Source of the DNA: Fulvivirga sp. M361
GTDB lineage: Bacteria > Bacteroidota > Bacteroidia > Cytophagales > Cyclobacteriaceae
Assembly: GCF_007097395.1 (NCBI RefSeq)
Contig: NZ_VKDC01000007.1
Location: 169,063 to 233,062 of the forward strand
Reading direction: 5' to 3'
Length of the DNA: 64,000 nucleotides
The notes below the pieces were generated by a model. The model had not been told where the DNA came from. It did not search any database and saw nothing but the letters and a program-made list of their open reading frames with translations. The position numbers were made by a program, and so were the translations under genes. Below, piece after piece: positions 16,183 to 25,941 of this stretch. Every line of letters begins with the position of its first letter. The first letter of the stretch is position 1.

Positions 16183-18624
16183 TTATTTATTATTATCAGC
16201 GATGGAAGCTCTGACACTAAGAATAAAATTTCTTCCCGGAGCGCTGATGCCGCTTGAGTACGGCCGGTAATGTCGGTCGAGTATATTTTCCAATGCTGCA
16301 GTAATGAGAAAAGTCTTGTTCAGTTCGTATGCTCCGCTGATATTTAATGTATACCAGCCTGGAGAACCATCTTTGGACTGATCAGTGCGATGTCGCGCAT
16401 ATAAGTACGGTTTATCCACTATTTCATTATCAGGGATATCATCACGAAGGCGCGGACCATTGAACTCTGAAAAGAACTCCGCTCTTAGAGCATCTTTCTG
16501 GTAGATAACGGACCATCGCCCAAACACAGGTGTGGTATGGCGAAGGGGCTGATCATTGGTCCTGTCGTTACCTGCAGTCTCTGTGATACTCAGGCTAGAG
16601 GCCCAGTGCGTCGAAATATTCCAGTCCAGCTGTATACTTCCACCGTAGATAATGGCCTCACTGGCATTGACTTGAGCCAGCACTTTTCGGTTAATTCCAT
16701 CGGTTAAAACAGAGTCCTGACCATTCACTGTAAAATCCCCTCGTACAATGGCGTTATCCAGGAAAGTGATAAAGCCCGTAAGCCGCCAACTGAACGTATC
16801 CGAATTTTTGCTCCAGCTTACCTCCGTATTGTAACTAAATTCAGGTTTTAAATTTTCGTTGGGTACTATGATGGTATTGTCATTTAACTCAAATACCTTT
16901 CCCACGTCATCTACATTGGGTGCACGAAACCCTGAAGAAAACAGTAAGCCCAGTTTCTGATCTTTGAGCCCTTTATAGACGATACCCAGACTACCATTCA
17001 ATGCACTATTATTAAGGTCTATTTTACCAGCGTCAATAAAAGTGGCCTCCTGATTTCTCGTAGTTGCTGTCAGTCTTACATTAGTAAAGCGCATCCCTCC
17101 GCTTAAAATGAACTTTTCAAGACGATGGGTATAACTGCTGTACAATGCGGTAGAGTAGTAATCACTCCCCCCATCCGGATATCGCGAACTGGTATTGGTT
17201 ATCTCCAGGGTGTTAAGGTCTTTTCTAATGCCTTTGGACTGTACATCATTGTATAGAAACTCACCCCCGTAAAATAAGGAATGAATGCCTATTGGCTTAT
17301 CGAAATCGAGGTTTACGGAATACAAGTCTACATCCTCTGTTCGGGTACGCAACCGGGGGCTTCCAAAGCTACGGTCATTTCGGCTTTCGCGATAGTCCTG
17401 GTAGGCGGCCACAAGTTTGGCCTGATGGAATAGTTTTCTTGGAGAGGTATATTCCACTCTAAGCGCATGCATCCCCCAACGTTGAGGCCCATAATACCAT
17501 TCAGCATTCGTTAACAAGTCTGTACCTGTTACAGGTTCTGTAAGAGCGTCGTACCTGGGAATATCAGTAGTATTGCTCCAGTAGAATCCATAAGACAGGT
17601 TAAGTTCTTTGCTTGGTCTATAGGCAAATTTTTGGATGATGTTCCAGCTATCGAAGCCACTGGGAACCTGATTTTCGGGTTTGTCATTGGGTATGAGTAT
17701 ATCTGTACCATTTGCCGCCTGATCCACGAATGAGTTCCTCTTTCCAAATTCAGGGTAATCATCAGGCCGGTTACTACCGCTTCTCAGGTCATCAAAAGAG
17801 CTGAATGAGAAGGAACTGAATGAAGCTAGTTTACCACCTCCTATTTTAAGGTCCAGGTGTCCGGTTTTTTCGTTCGTAGCAGTAGAACCACGTAATAATG
17901 TGTTGCCCATTACAAGTATCGATTTATTGGTAGCGAACTGCGGGTCTTGTACATGAAAGTCCATCACGCCTCCTAGAGCATCACTTCCATAAATAACTGA
18001 GCCTGGCCCCATAATGACCTCAGTGCCTTCCAGGGCATTAGGGTCTACACTGATTACATTTTGAAAGTTACCACTGCGATAGATGGCATTGTTCATTCGT
18101 ACTCCATCCACCACAATTAACGTAGAGTTAGCTGAGAAACCTCGTAACTTTGGGCTGCCTCCACCAAGCTGACTTTTTTGAACAAATACCTCTCCTGAAG
18201 TGGCAAGCAGGTCTGCGGAGGTTTGTGGATTATGGTAAGCTACCTGTCTGGCTTTAATACTCAGTATTCTGTTGGGGATCTCCGAGATATCCTGCTCCCA
18301 CTTATTGGCCGAGACCACGACACTTTGCATTTCGATAATAAGGTCTTCTAACGTTACTACATCATTAGGTACCTGACTTTTTATCACCGTCAAATCACGG
18401 TAAGATGGGTGTTGGAAATGGAGCGCTTCAGTATTTTCAAATATGCTGATATCTGCCTTACCTTCCATGTTGGTCAAAATGGAGGTTTCTCTGGCTTTAT
18501 TAAAAATAACAACATTGGGAATGGGTACACCGTGTTTATCCAACACCTTTATTTGCTGCCCAAATGCGGCTGTAATACTCAATATACACCACGCAATCAT
18601 AAAAAAATACAGCCTTGTTTTCAT
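16183..18624 (-). CDS. TonB-dependent outer-membrane receptor, iron/haem-uptake type
   Basis: Outer-membrane receptor of about 813 residues. Starting at MKTRLYFF (12 codons inside the longest frame) gives a proper signal peptide ending TAAFGQ. An N-terminal carboxypeptidase-regulatory-like beta-sandwich follows (about 25-105), then a plug with VVSANKW, GGGSPKLRGFSANSTLIVVDGVRMNN and GPGSVIYGSDALGGVMDF, and a 22-strand barrel ending in ILSVRASIADNNK. The plug resembles receptors of the haemoglobin/transferrin/siderophore class and not SusC proteins, and no SusD gene is adjacent. The ligand is not determined. No cobalamin-riboswitch-like leader was seen upstream. Confidence 0.88.
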   Translation of the reverse strand: MKTRLYFFMIAWCILSITAAFGQQIKVLDKHGVPIPNVVIFNKARETSILTNMEGKADISIFENTEALHFQHPSYRDLTVIKSQVPNDVVTLEDLIIEMQSVVVSANKWEQDISEIPNRILSIKARQVAYHNPQTSADLLATSGEVFVQKSQLGGGSPKLRGFSANSTLIVVDGVRMNNAIYRSGNFQNVISVDPNALEGTEVIMGPGSVIYGSDALGGVMDFHVQDPQFATNKSILVMGNTLLRGSTATNEKTGHLDLKIGGGKLASFSSFSFSSFDDLRSGSNRPDDYPEFGKRNSFVDQAANGTDILIPNDKPENQVPSGFDSWNIIQKFAYRPSKELNLSYGFYWSNTTDIPRYDALTEPVTGTDLLTNAEWYYGPQRWGMHALRVEYTSPRKLFHQAKLVAAYQDYRESRNDRSFGSPRLRTRTEDVDLYSVNLDFDKPIGIHSLFYGGEFLYNDVQSKGIRKDLNTLEITNTSSRYPDGGSDYYSTALYSSYTHRLEKFILSGGMRFTNVRLTATTRNQEATFIDAGKIDLNNSALNGSLGIVYKGLKDQKLGLLFSSGFRAPNVDDVGKVFELNDNTIIVPNENLKPEFSYNTEVSWSKNSDTFSWRLTGFITFLDNAIVRGDFTVNGQDSVLTDGINRKVLAQVNASEAIIYGGSIQLDWNISTHWASSLSITETAGNDRTNDQPLRHTTPVFGRWSVIYQKDALRAEFFSEFNGPRLRDDIPDNEIVDKPYLYARHRTDQSKDGSPGWYTLNISGAYELNKTFLITAALENILDRHYRPYSSGISAPGRNFILSVRASIADNNK

Positions 18625-18897
18625 AGGGAGTGAAGCTATTGAAAATAAATAGCAAGTCATATGATGACTCTTATGTTCGGTTGATTTATTATTTAAAGCT
18701 TCAGCTTCATTTCCGGCATGCTACCATACGGCCTTCCTTGAAAAGATATTGAGCAGGAGTTCTTTTGAAAGTTTATCCGGTATTATTTTCAGGAATCAGA
18801 TGAAGTAATGCCAAAAACCTCATGTACGGCATGGGTAAGTCAATTTTTTTATTTTAGCGAAAAGTGTTTAGTAAGTAGCTCTTAGTTTATTGAACTA

Positions 18898-19320
18898 TTA
18901 GGGCCCTTCCTGTACAAGTTTTATGTCGCTTACTTCTACGAAACACGGTATAGACACGGACTGGGGTTGATATTCCAAGGTGGGTTTGTCCATATAGGTA
19001 CGGGGTTCTACAATCCCCTTGATCTGTACTCTCTTACCTTTGAAACGATCAGCTTCTTCAGTTGGGCGGACTGATGCGGGCATGTATGGAGGTAAAAGGA
19101 GAACTTCCAATGTTTCACTTATTTTTAGACTGTACCTGCCCGTATGTACTCCCTTTGCCGGCTTTTGAGCTAGTTTGCTCTCCACGTAAATACCTTGCAA
19201 GGTCACCGTCTGTCCGGAGATCTTCTCAATGTCTTCAACAGTATTGATTTTCATAGCGCGTTGATTCGAATTACATCCAGTATAGAACAATACTGTTAAA
19301 ATAAGTGGTAAGACTTTCAT
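18898..19320 (-). CDS. Lipoprotein with OB-fold-like domain, partner of the DUF4157 gene
   Basis: A 140-residue protein with a lipoprotein signal (lipobox FYTGC, Cys about residue 16). The mature part has two beta-rich segments that each contain a strand pattern of the type GQTVTLQGIYV and GKRVQIKGIVE, suggestive of an OB-like fold; this is inference. Its ATG starts at the base next to the stop codon of the DUF4157 gene, so the two are co-transcribed and probably act together. It could be a periplasmic immunity protein, an inhibitor or an unrelated envelope protein. No family is recognised with confidence. Confidence 0.65.
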   Translation of the reverse strand: MKVLPLILTVLFYTGCNSNQRAMKINTVEDIEKISGQTVTLQGIYVESKLAQKPAKGVHTGRYSLKISETLEVLLLPPYMPASVRPTEEADRFKGKRVQIKGIVEPRTYMDKPTLEYQPQSVSIPCFVEVSDIKLVQEGP

Positions 19321-20859
19321 TTATTTTTTCTTGATCCTTATTGTGGTAGGAGATTGCCCATGTAGATTGGTATCTTCATGTTGTTCATGGAATGTTTGAC
19401 CGGCCTTATGTGTTCCGTACATAGCAAAATCCCATTTTTTGTTTTCTATAGACGGGTCACCGACAGCGTAATTTTCCAGGGTCACCTTATCTTTTTTATC
19501 GTCACTTTCTGCTACTACACCACCCCAATGAAAATTCCAGGTATCACTTTCATAACCCGGGACGGGGCTTCCTCCGCTGGCCATGGTATAGCCTTCACCC
19601 ACTTCCGGAACGGCATAGCGATTGATGGCTAGATCCTGATCTATAGACGCTTGTTCGCTAGGGGTAAGCCCGTTGTAATATGTCCAAAGAACTTCGGTTT
19701 TTTTGTCATTTTCAAGAATATAATCCTTGATTATTTTGTCTTTATCGCTGGGGGTGGTAGCCGTACTGTAATCTGATGCGAGGACACCTAGCTTCGCATC
19801 TATCACGGTAACTGCGTCCAGTACCTTTTTAATTTTGGTCTTTTTACTTGCACTGGTGGTACTCAAGCCATACGTATGGTTAAGCCAGGCATTCATAATT
19901 TCACCTCGCATGGAGGAGGGACCTTGTGCAGCAGTTTCTATCGTAGCGCCACTTCCGGGTGATTGGTACATTCCTACGCGTGATTCACTGCCCACCACAA
20001 CTCCCGCGCTTTTGCCGCAGTCGGCCCATAGATCCATAGCTGTACCAGCGGTAGAGTTCTGAAGGTTTTCCGGTAAGACTTTCTTTAATGTTTTTTTCTT
20101 TGTGCCATCAGATACCTCTATGGTTGGCGACATTTCTTTCAGTTTTATCCCTGAACCTACCGATTTCAAAGCGCTATTGGAAGTAGCGGCCTTACCAGAG
20201 GCCAGGTACATTACATGGTTTGGATAACCTACTTTTACTGTTGCGCTCAGGTCATCAGCCACCCGATAATTGTCAGAACGTATATTATCTACAAAGTATC
20301 CCTGGATGGGGCCTTTACTATTGGCGGTGGCTTGTTGTTCAATTGAACCTATGGCGGAAGGTTCTCCTCTGGCGGCTCTGACTCCGGCTGTGTCTGCTTC
20401 TTTCTCTAATCCGGGGTCGTCATTAATGTTACTTTGACCCGCCTGCACTCTGCCTTGCCTCTGCTGTACAACATGCGCAAATTCATGACCTATAAGCTCC
20501 TGGCCTTTACTGCTTTCAGGATTAAATTGGCCTGGAGCGAAGTGCACATTTTCACCTTGAGCAAATGCCAGTGCTCCAAAACTTTTTGCCTGTGCTGAAT
20601 TGGTTTTGATCTTTACGGAAGAGAAATCAGTATTAAAAGATTCTTCCATTTTTTTCTGAATAACGTGCGGTAATGGACCCATGCCGATACTGCTGTCATT
20701 TGTCAGGGGTGTATCTTTTTCTGACGGATCAAAATTAGCATTTATATGCGATGGATCTACAGCTCTTTGTATCCTTTGACGTTGGGACTGATTCTTAGTA
20801 TGAATATCAGGATCACGAGAAAAACTAACCTTGTCGTTACTTTGTTCTTTGAACTCCAT
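19321..20859 (-). CDS. DUF4157 (eCIS-core) putative metallopeptidase with C-terminal thiol-hydrolase-like region
   Basis: A protein of about 512 residues from MEFKEQSN; the longest frame extends 27 codons further with an unlikely N-terminus. There is no signal peptide. Residues about 60-160 are a DUF4157 domain: PLPHVIQKKMEESFNTDFSS, then a zinc motif HEFAH (H125, E126, H129) and a downstream Glu in EKEADTAG. DUF4157 proteins are often linked to contractile injection systems and polymorphic toxins. The C-terminal half contains ADCGKS (C281), WNFHWGGVV (H444) and TLENYA (N463), spaced like a papain-type Cys-His-Asn set. It closes with KWDFAMYG and GQTFHEQHED. The two-domain reading is inference. 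Confidence 0.75.
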   Translation of the reverse strand: MEFKEQSNDKVSFSRDPDIHTKNQSQRQRIQRAVDPSHINANFDPSEKDTPLTNDSSIGMGPLPHVIQKKMEESFNTDFSSVKIKTNSAQAKSFGALAFAQGENVHFAPGQFNPESSKGQELIGHEFAHVVQQRQGRVQAGQSNINDDPGLEKEADTAGVRAARGEPSAIGSIEQQATANSKGPIQGYFVDNIRSDNYRVADDLSATVKVGYPNHVMYLASGKAATSNSALKSVGSGIKLKEMSPTIEVSDGTKKKTLKKVLPENLQNSTAGTAMDLWADCGKSAGVVVGSESRVGMYQSPGSGATIETAAQGPSSMRGEIMNAWLNHTYGLSTTSASKKTKIKKVLDAVTVIDAKLGVLASDYSTATTPSDKDKIIKDYILENDKKTEVLWTYYNGLTPSEQASIDQDLAINRYAVPEVGEGYTMASGGSPVPGYESDTWNFHWGGVVAESDDKKDKVTLENYAVGDPSIENKKWDFAMYGTHKAGQTFHEQHEDTNLHGQSPTTIRIKKK

Positions 20860-21135
20860 TTGTTGGCCAGGGGTTTTAAATGAATAAATATATAACTTAT
20901 CCTTAAATAACGCAAAATCATGAAATGTGGTAATGAACAAAATGATCTGGGTATTTTTATGCTGATTTCAATTTATCTTATTAAAACGCTGACATCCTTA
21001 CCTTCTACAGATAGAAACCTGTAATAATCTTGAGCGCGAATCTAAAGATAATTCGAAACCTGGTATCTCCTGAAATAAATTTGATACAAGGAAAGTTTTG
21101 ACAGAGTATCTGAGATCATACTTCTTTACATAATT

Positions 21136-22098
21136 GTGCCCCTGGTAAATTCTACATACAAAGCTCCGTTCTTCTTGAGAAACGGACATATAGCTACAGT
21201 CATCCCAAGCATTTTGCGCGAGGTGAGTGATATACATTACGTACGGGAAAGAATAGATACACCCGATGATGACTTTCTGGATCTGGACTGGCTTACTGCT
21301 TCATCAGGAACATTGGCAGTAATCACACATGGGTTAGAAGGAAGTTCCAATCGGCCTTATGTTTTGGGAATGGGTAAATACCTGTACCAGAATGGGATCG
21401 ATGTACTTGCCTGGAACTGTCGTAGCTGTAGTGGCGAAATAAATCGTCAGGCTCGGTTTTATCATCATGGTGAAACTCAGGATATTGAACTGGTGATTTC
21501 GCATGCGTTGCAAACCAGGGCTTACAAAGCCGTGGTTCTAATCGGTTTTAGTATGGGAGGCAGTATTACGTTAAAATATCTTGGAGAAAACGCACACCTG
21601 GTACCAAAAGAGGTGAAAACAGGGGTAGCGATATCTGTACCTACGGACCTGCGTAGTAGTGCAGATCAATTTGAAAAGGCCCATATGGCATTCTATAGAA
21701 AGCGATTTTTGAAAAAACTGGAACTGAAGGTGAAAGTAAAGGCTCAATTATATCCTGATAAGATTGAATATTTAGATTTTTCAAAGATCAGGGCTTTCCG
21801 ACATTTTGATAATACGTACACTGCTCCTTTGCATGGATTTACGGATGCAAATGATTTTTATGAAAAAGCCAGTGCTCAAAATTACATTCCCGGCATAAGG
21901 GTGCCATTTTTGCTAATTAATGCATTGAATGATCCTTTTCTTACTCCACAGTGTTTTCCGAGGAGTTTAGCCCGGGATCATCCGCTTTTTCATTTAGAGA
22001 TACCTGACTATGGAGGGCACGTAGGGTTTACCCGGTATAATAGCAGTATTAGCTATATGGAGATGAGAACATATGAATTTGCAAAAAATATGCTTTAA
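21136..22098 (+). CDS. YheT family alpha/beta hydrolase
   Basis: A 320-residue alpha/beta hydrolase of the YheT group. The start is GTG (MPLVNSTYKAP) with the family N-terminal pattern FFLRNGHIATVIPSILR. The catalytic set is complete: oxyanion-hole motif THGLEGSS (about 69-76), nucleophile elbow GFSMGGS (Ser about 142), Asp in ALNDPFL, and His in YGGHVGF. It is predicted to be cytoplasmic or membrane associated. Substrates of the family are poorly defined, with short-chain ester activity in related enzymes. It stands alone, divergent from the DUF4157 gene. Confidence 0.88.
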   Translation: MPLVNSTYKAPFFLRNGHIATVIPSILREVSDIHYVRERIDTPDDDFLDLDWLTASSGTLAVITHGLEGSSNRPYVLGMGKYLYQNGIDVLAWNCRSCSGEINRQARFYHHGETQDIELVISHALQTRAYKAVVLIGFSMGGSITLKYLGENAHLVPKEVKTGVAISVPTDLRSSADQFEKAHMAFYRKRFLKKLELKVKVKAQLYPDKIEYLDFSKIRAFRHFDNTYTAPLHGFTDANDFYEKASAQNYIPGIRVPFLLINALNDPFLTPQCFPRSLARDHPLFHLEIPDYGGHVGFTRYNSSISYMEMRTYEFAKNML

Positions 22099-22150
22099 TT
22101 ATTTGCAATAAATGTATTACTTGTGACGTCATTGTGATAGAAGAATTTTT

Positions 22151-24028
22151 GTGAAACAGAGCTATTTTATTTTTTTACTTTCGAGTTACTTCCTAATCTT
22201 TTCCGGGGACCTGGGTGCCCAACAGTTGACGGAGATAGCTGACCTGAGAAAAAAGCTGGAAACTGCTAATGACACTACATTGGCTGGCATCTACTTTGAG
22301 CTCTCTATGAAATACCAGCATATGAAGCCTGATTCGGCCATGTATTTCGCTGAGGAGGCCATTGTTCACAGTCGAACTATCAACTACCAGAAAGGAGAGG
22401 CGGACGGCCTGATAAGTTTAGGAAGGTTGAAGAGGGATAAAGGCGCTTACGCGGAGGCGTTGGATGACCTTTTTATGTCTTTGAAAATATTTAGGGACAT
22501 AAAGGATAAAAAACAGATAGCCAATGCCCTGAATGACATTAGTATAGTTTATGCAATTTCCGAGGATTATGAGCAATCGCTTGATTTCTTTAAACAGGCG
22601 TTAACTATGTTTCAGGAACTTGGAGATGAAAAAGGGGAGTCTTATGCATTGAATAATATTGGTATCATTTACCAGGAAATGGGACTTGATAGTACTGCAC
22701 GCGACTATTTTTTACAATCCTTGCATATAAAAGAAAAGAATAATGACGGCTATGGCATATCCAGAGCATACAGTAATCTTGCTTCCATTATGGAAGAGTA
22801 TGAACTCTATGACGAAGCCCTCCTGTATTATTTCAAAGCTGATAGCGTATACCAGACCCAATTCGACTTAAGGGGAGAGGCGGATAATTATATATCCATT
22901 GCTAACCTTTATCATTTAATGAATGCTCATGATTTAGCACTAAAATATGGTTTAAAAGGACTTGAATTGAGTTATGAAATTAATCTCCCACCCATCCGGC
23001 AAGATGCCCTGCAGGTATTGACTATTATATATGAGAGTCTTGGAAATTATAAAGAGGCACTTAAATATCAAAGGTCTTACCAATACCTTACAGATAGTCT
23101 TTTGAATGTGGTGAGTCTTGAAAATGTAGAAAGACTTAAGGAAAAATTTAATACAGAAGAGAAAGAAAGAGAGATAATAGCTCTAAAAAAGAACCAGGAA
23201 TTGCAGCAAGCCCTGGTAGAGAGAAGGACTATACAAGGTTATCTGCTTATCGGGTGTGTAATGTTACTATTACTATCGTCGGTTTTTCTATATATTGCCT
23301 ACTCAGCCGGTAGGAAAAAGAAAAATACCTTGTTAAAAATGAATCGGGATAAAGACCGGTTTCTTTCCATTCTGTCGCATGACATAAAAAGTCCGTTAAA
23401 TACACTTAAGGGGTTTTCTCACCTATTATCTTCCTCAGTGGATCATCTGAGTCAGGATGAGATAAAAACTTTTGGCAATCGTATAAATAGCTCTTTGAAT
23501 AAGTTGACACAACTTATAGACAATCTTTTAGAGTGGTCTATGGTGCGGACAAATGTGAGTGAAATGCACTTCGATAAGATCGATATGAAAGAGCTTATAC
23601 AGGATGTGGTAGAACTTTATCAGTTGACGGCTGAGCATAAAAAAATAGAAATAGTCACCGATGCTTCTTCTGATGCATTTGGCTATGCCGATTATAACTC
23701 GATCCATACAGTCTTGAGAAACCTTTTATCGAATGGTATAAAATTCTCCCATCCTGATAGTAAGATTATGATCAAGACCGAGTCAGACAAAGGACAGGTA
23801 AGGACTTCCGTGAAGGATTTTGGAGTTGGTATCGGTAAGGAAGTGCTGAATCGCTTATTTAGCTTAACGAAAGATAAAGTACGAAACGGTACTGCTGACG
23901 AGAAGGGAACAGGTCTGGGTCTGGCGCTTTCCAAGGAATTGATCTTAGAAAATAATGGAGAGCTTAACGTGATGAGTCAGCCGGGACAGGGGAGCGAGTT
24001 CAGTTTTCTAATTCCTGCTTATCAATAA
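22151..24028 (+). CDS. TPR-domain sensor histidine kinase
   Basis: A 625-residue membrane kinase beginning at GTG (MKQSYFIF) with a signal peptide cleaved near GDLGAQ. The periplasmic sensor region is built from about seven tetratricopeptide repeats (for example ALDDLFMSLKIFRDIKDKKQ, then SYALNNIGIIYQEMG). A coiled coil, one transmembrane helix (LLIGCVMLLLLSSVFLYIAY, about 357-376) and a HisKA domain with FLSILSHDIKSPLNT follow. The ATPase domain has LRNLLSNGIKFSHP (N box), VKDFGVGIG (G1) and GTGLGLALSKEL (G2). No response regulator is adjacent, so it is an orphan kinase in this window. Confidence 0.92.
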   Translation: MKQSYFIFLLSSYFLIFSGDLGAQQLTEIADLRKKLETANDTTLAGIYFELSMKYQHMKPDSAMYFAEEAIVHSRTINYQKGEADGLISLGRLKRDKGAYAEALDDLFMSLKIFRDIKDKKQIANALNDISIVYAISEDYEQSLDFFKQALTMFQELGDEKGESYALNNIGIIYQEMGLDSTARDYFLQSLHIKEKNNDGYGISRAYSNLASIMEEYELYDEALLYYFKADSVYQTQFDLRGEADNYISIANLYHLMNAHDLALKYGLKGLELSYEINLPPIRQDALQVLTIIYESLGNYKEALKYQRSYQYLTDSLLNVVSLENVERLKEKFNTEEKEREIIALKKNQELQQALVERRTIQGYLLIGCVMLLLLSSVFLYIAYSAGRKKKNTLLKMNRDKDRFLSILSHDIKSPLNTLKGFSHLLSSSVDHLSQDEIKTFGNRINSSLNKLTQLIDNLLEWSMVRTNVSEMHFDKIDMKELIQDVVELYQLTAEHKKIEIVTDASSDAFGYADYNSIHTVLRNLLSNGIKFSHPDSKIMIKTESDKGQVRTSVKDFGVGIGKEVLNRLFSLTKDKVRNGTADEKGTGLGLALSKELILENNGELNVMSQPGQGSEFSFLIPAYQ

Positions 24029-24111
24029 GTGTATGTTATTCGAGGGTATAAGGGAAGTGTTTTCTTTGTACTCGTAACTAATTGCAATGCGTTGAAATAA
24101 TCATGATAGAT

Positions 24112-24582
24112 ATGAAAAAAGTCATTTACGCTTTTATGATCGTGTTTTTGGGGTGTACTGCCAAAGAAACTACGGAATCCGATATGGGAGAAGGCAAAAC
24201 AATAAAGTCAGTACCCATAGATATTACAGGCACATGGGCAAATCTATCACTGAAAGTGGATATTGGATCTGATCCTGATTCAGTTGTTGATGTACCGGCA
24301 GGTGAGTGGGAGAACGTATTGCAGATCAAACCTATTGTCACCACATTCAGGAAAGACAGTACGTTTGTTTCGGAATACCGAAATTTGGGAGATTCGCTTT
24401 TTATGACCAGTTCAGGAGTGTGGTGGATGCAGGGCGACTCTCTTTTTATGGAAGAACAGGGAGTGATGAATTCGTATTTTGTAGAGCTTTCTACAGATAC
24501 AGCCACATTTACAGCTTACCTGGACTGGGACCAGGATGGTGATGCGGATGACTTATACAGTGGAATGCAGATTAGAAAATAG
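24112..24582 (+). CDS. Lipoprotein with lipocalin-like beta-barrel pattern
   Basis: A lipoprotein of about 156 residues starting at MKKVIYAF; the frame opens 10 codons earlier without a signal-peptide-like N-terminus. The lipobox is VFLGC. The mature chain contains DITGTWANLSLKVDI and GVWWMQGDSLFMEEQG, a strand-and-GTW pattern that resembles lipocalin-like stress proteins of Bacteroidota. It lies 83 bp after the kinase gene and could be co-expressed with it. No exact family is recognised. Confidence 0.7.
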   Translation: MKKVIYAFMIVFLGCTAKETTESDMGEGKTIKSVPIDITGTWANLSLKVDIGSDPDSVVDVPAGEWENVLQIKPIVTTFRKDSTFVSEYRNLGDSLFMTSSGVWWMQGDSLFMEEQGVMNSYFVELSTDTATFTAYLDWDQDGDADDLYSGMQIRK

Positions 24583-24629
24583 AACTAATGCTCCATATGT
24601 GATAAATCATCACACATGGAGCATTAGTT
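24583..24629. terminator. Long hairpin, probable bidirectional terminator
   Basis: A 21-bp inverted repeat (24583-24603 with 24609-24629) with one wobble position and a 5-nt loop begins right after the lipoprotein stop codon. There is no T-run on the plus side; the minus side has only CTATTTTCT. It may terminate transcription or protect an mRNA 3' end. Confidence 0.6.
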
Positions 24630-24788
24630 CATTCTAAAAGCCTTCTCCGGATACAAGATCATAGAAGCAGCGTCCTGGTTACACCCTTTTCTGTATTCAG
24701 TGAAGTGGTAAGAATTTTCTGTTTAACTGACTTTGCTCTTAACGCACTTCACCTCACAAGAGAACAAAATAAATGTTCAATGAAATGC

Positions 24789-25934
24789 TTAATATTTAGC
24801 CAGTGATTGATCTATCTGATCTGCATAGGCCAGAATACCACCTTTCAGATTATAAAGGTTTTTGAACCCGTATTTTTTCTCCAGGGTCCGGATGGCCTTA
24901 GCGCTTCTTACACCGCTTCTACAGTGTACCACCACTTTTTTATCTGAAGAGATTTGATTGACCTGTTCTTCTATGTCACCCAAGGGGATAAGTGTGCCTC
25001 CAATCTCTGCAATTTCAAACTCATAATCCTCACGGACGTCTATGAGTTGAAAGCCGTTACCATTACTTTGCATTTGAGCCAGCTCTTCTACAGTGATTTC
25101 CTTCACTTCTTCTTCCTGTTCTTCTTCACCACCTATTCCACAGAAAATTTGATAATCAATCAGTTCAGTAACTGGTTTTTGGTCGGGATCTTTGATCAGT
25201 TTTACTACCCTTGTCTCAAAAGTGAGTGCATCAAAAAGAAATAACCTTCCGGAGAGTGGGTCGCCTATTCCTGTGATCACCTTTATAACTTCGTTGGCCT
25301 GCAAACTGCCTATGATGCCTGGCAGAACACCAATCACACCACCTTCAGCGCAGCTGGGTACCAGACCTGGCGGCGGTGGGGCAGGGAAGAGGTCACGATA
25401 ATTAGGGCCGCGCTCACCTTTTTCATTTACATAGTTGAAAACTGATACTTGTCCGTCGAACCGGAATATGGAGGCATAGACGTTCGGTTTGTCTAAAATT
25501 ACGCAGGCGTCATTTACCAGATACCTTGTAGGGAAGTTATCTGTACCGTCGGCTACCAAATCATAGTCTTTGATAATATCCAGCGCATTTTCGGAAGTAA
25601 GCTGTACATTATAGGTATTGAAAGTTATATGAGGGTTTAATCCTTTTAGCCTTTCTACCGCGGCTTCTACTTTAGGACGGCCAATATCGTTTACTGAGAA
25701 AAGCACTTGACGCTGTAAATTGGACTCATCTACAACGTCAAAGTCTACAATTCCTAAAGTGCCTACTCCTGCAGCAGCAAGATATTGTAACAAAGGTGCC
25801 CCAAGACCACCGGTTCCTACTACCAATACCTTGGCTCCTTTAAGTTTACGTTGCCCTTTGATGTTAAAATCAGGGATGATCAAGTGCCTGCTGTACCTTT
25901 CCAGCTCAGCTTTGTTGAAATTGATTTCTTCCAT
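24789..25934 (-). CDS. moeZ: MoeZ/MoeB-type adenylyltransferase-sulfurtransferase with rhodanese domain
   Basis: A 381-residue E1-like enzyme that adenylates the C-terminus of a small ubiquitin-like sulfur carrier and then passes sulfur to it. The N-terminal ThiF/HesA domain shows VVGTGGLGAPLLQYLAAAGV, DFDVVDESNLQRQ and the adenylation-loop region DNFPTRYLVNDA, then LPGIIGSLQANEVIK. The C-terminal rhodanese domain (about 280-381) has active-site loop HCRSGVRSA with the catalytic Cys. It follows the sulfur-carrier gene by 7 bp in a four-gene operon, so its partner here is most likely the CysO-like protein, though it could also serve molybdopterin or thiamine carriers. Confidence 0.9.
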   Translation of the reverse strand: MEEINFNKAELERYSRHLIIPDFNIKGQRKLKGAKVLVVGTGGLGAPLLQYLAAAGVGTLGIVDFDVVDESNLQRQVLFSVNDIGRPKVEAAVERLKGLNPHITFNTYNVQLTSENALDIIKDYDLVADGTDNFPTRYLVNDACVILDKPNVYASIFRFDGQVSVFNYVNEKGERGPNYRDLFPAPPPPGLVPSCAEGGVIGVLPGIIGSLQANEVIKVITGIGDPLSGRLFLFDALTFETRVVKLIKDPDQKPVTELIDYQIFCGIGGEEEQEEEVKEITVEELAQMQSNGNGFQLIDVREDYEFEIAEIGGTLIPLGDIEEQVNQISSDKKVVVHCRSGVRSAKAIRTLEKKYGFKNLYNLKGGILAYADQIDQSLAKY

Positions 25935-25941
25935 TTTGCAT

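Noticed and set aside
18661-18897. Region upstream of the TonB receptor searched for a cobalamin or other riboswitch
   Set aside because: No conserved box or multi-stem structure was recognised; only a small ATGCC/GGCAT pairing near 18808-18832.
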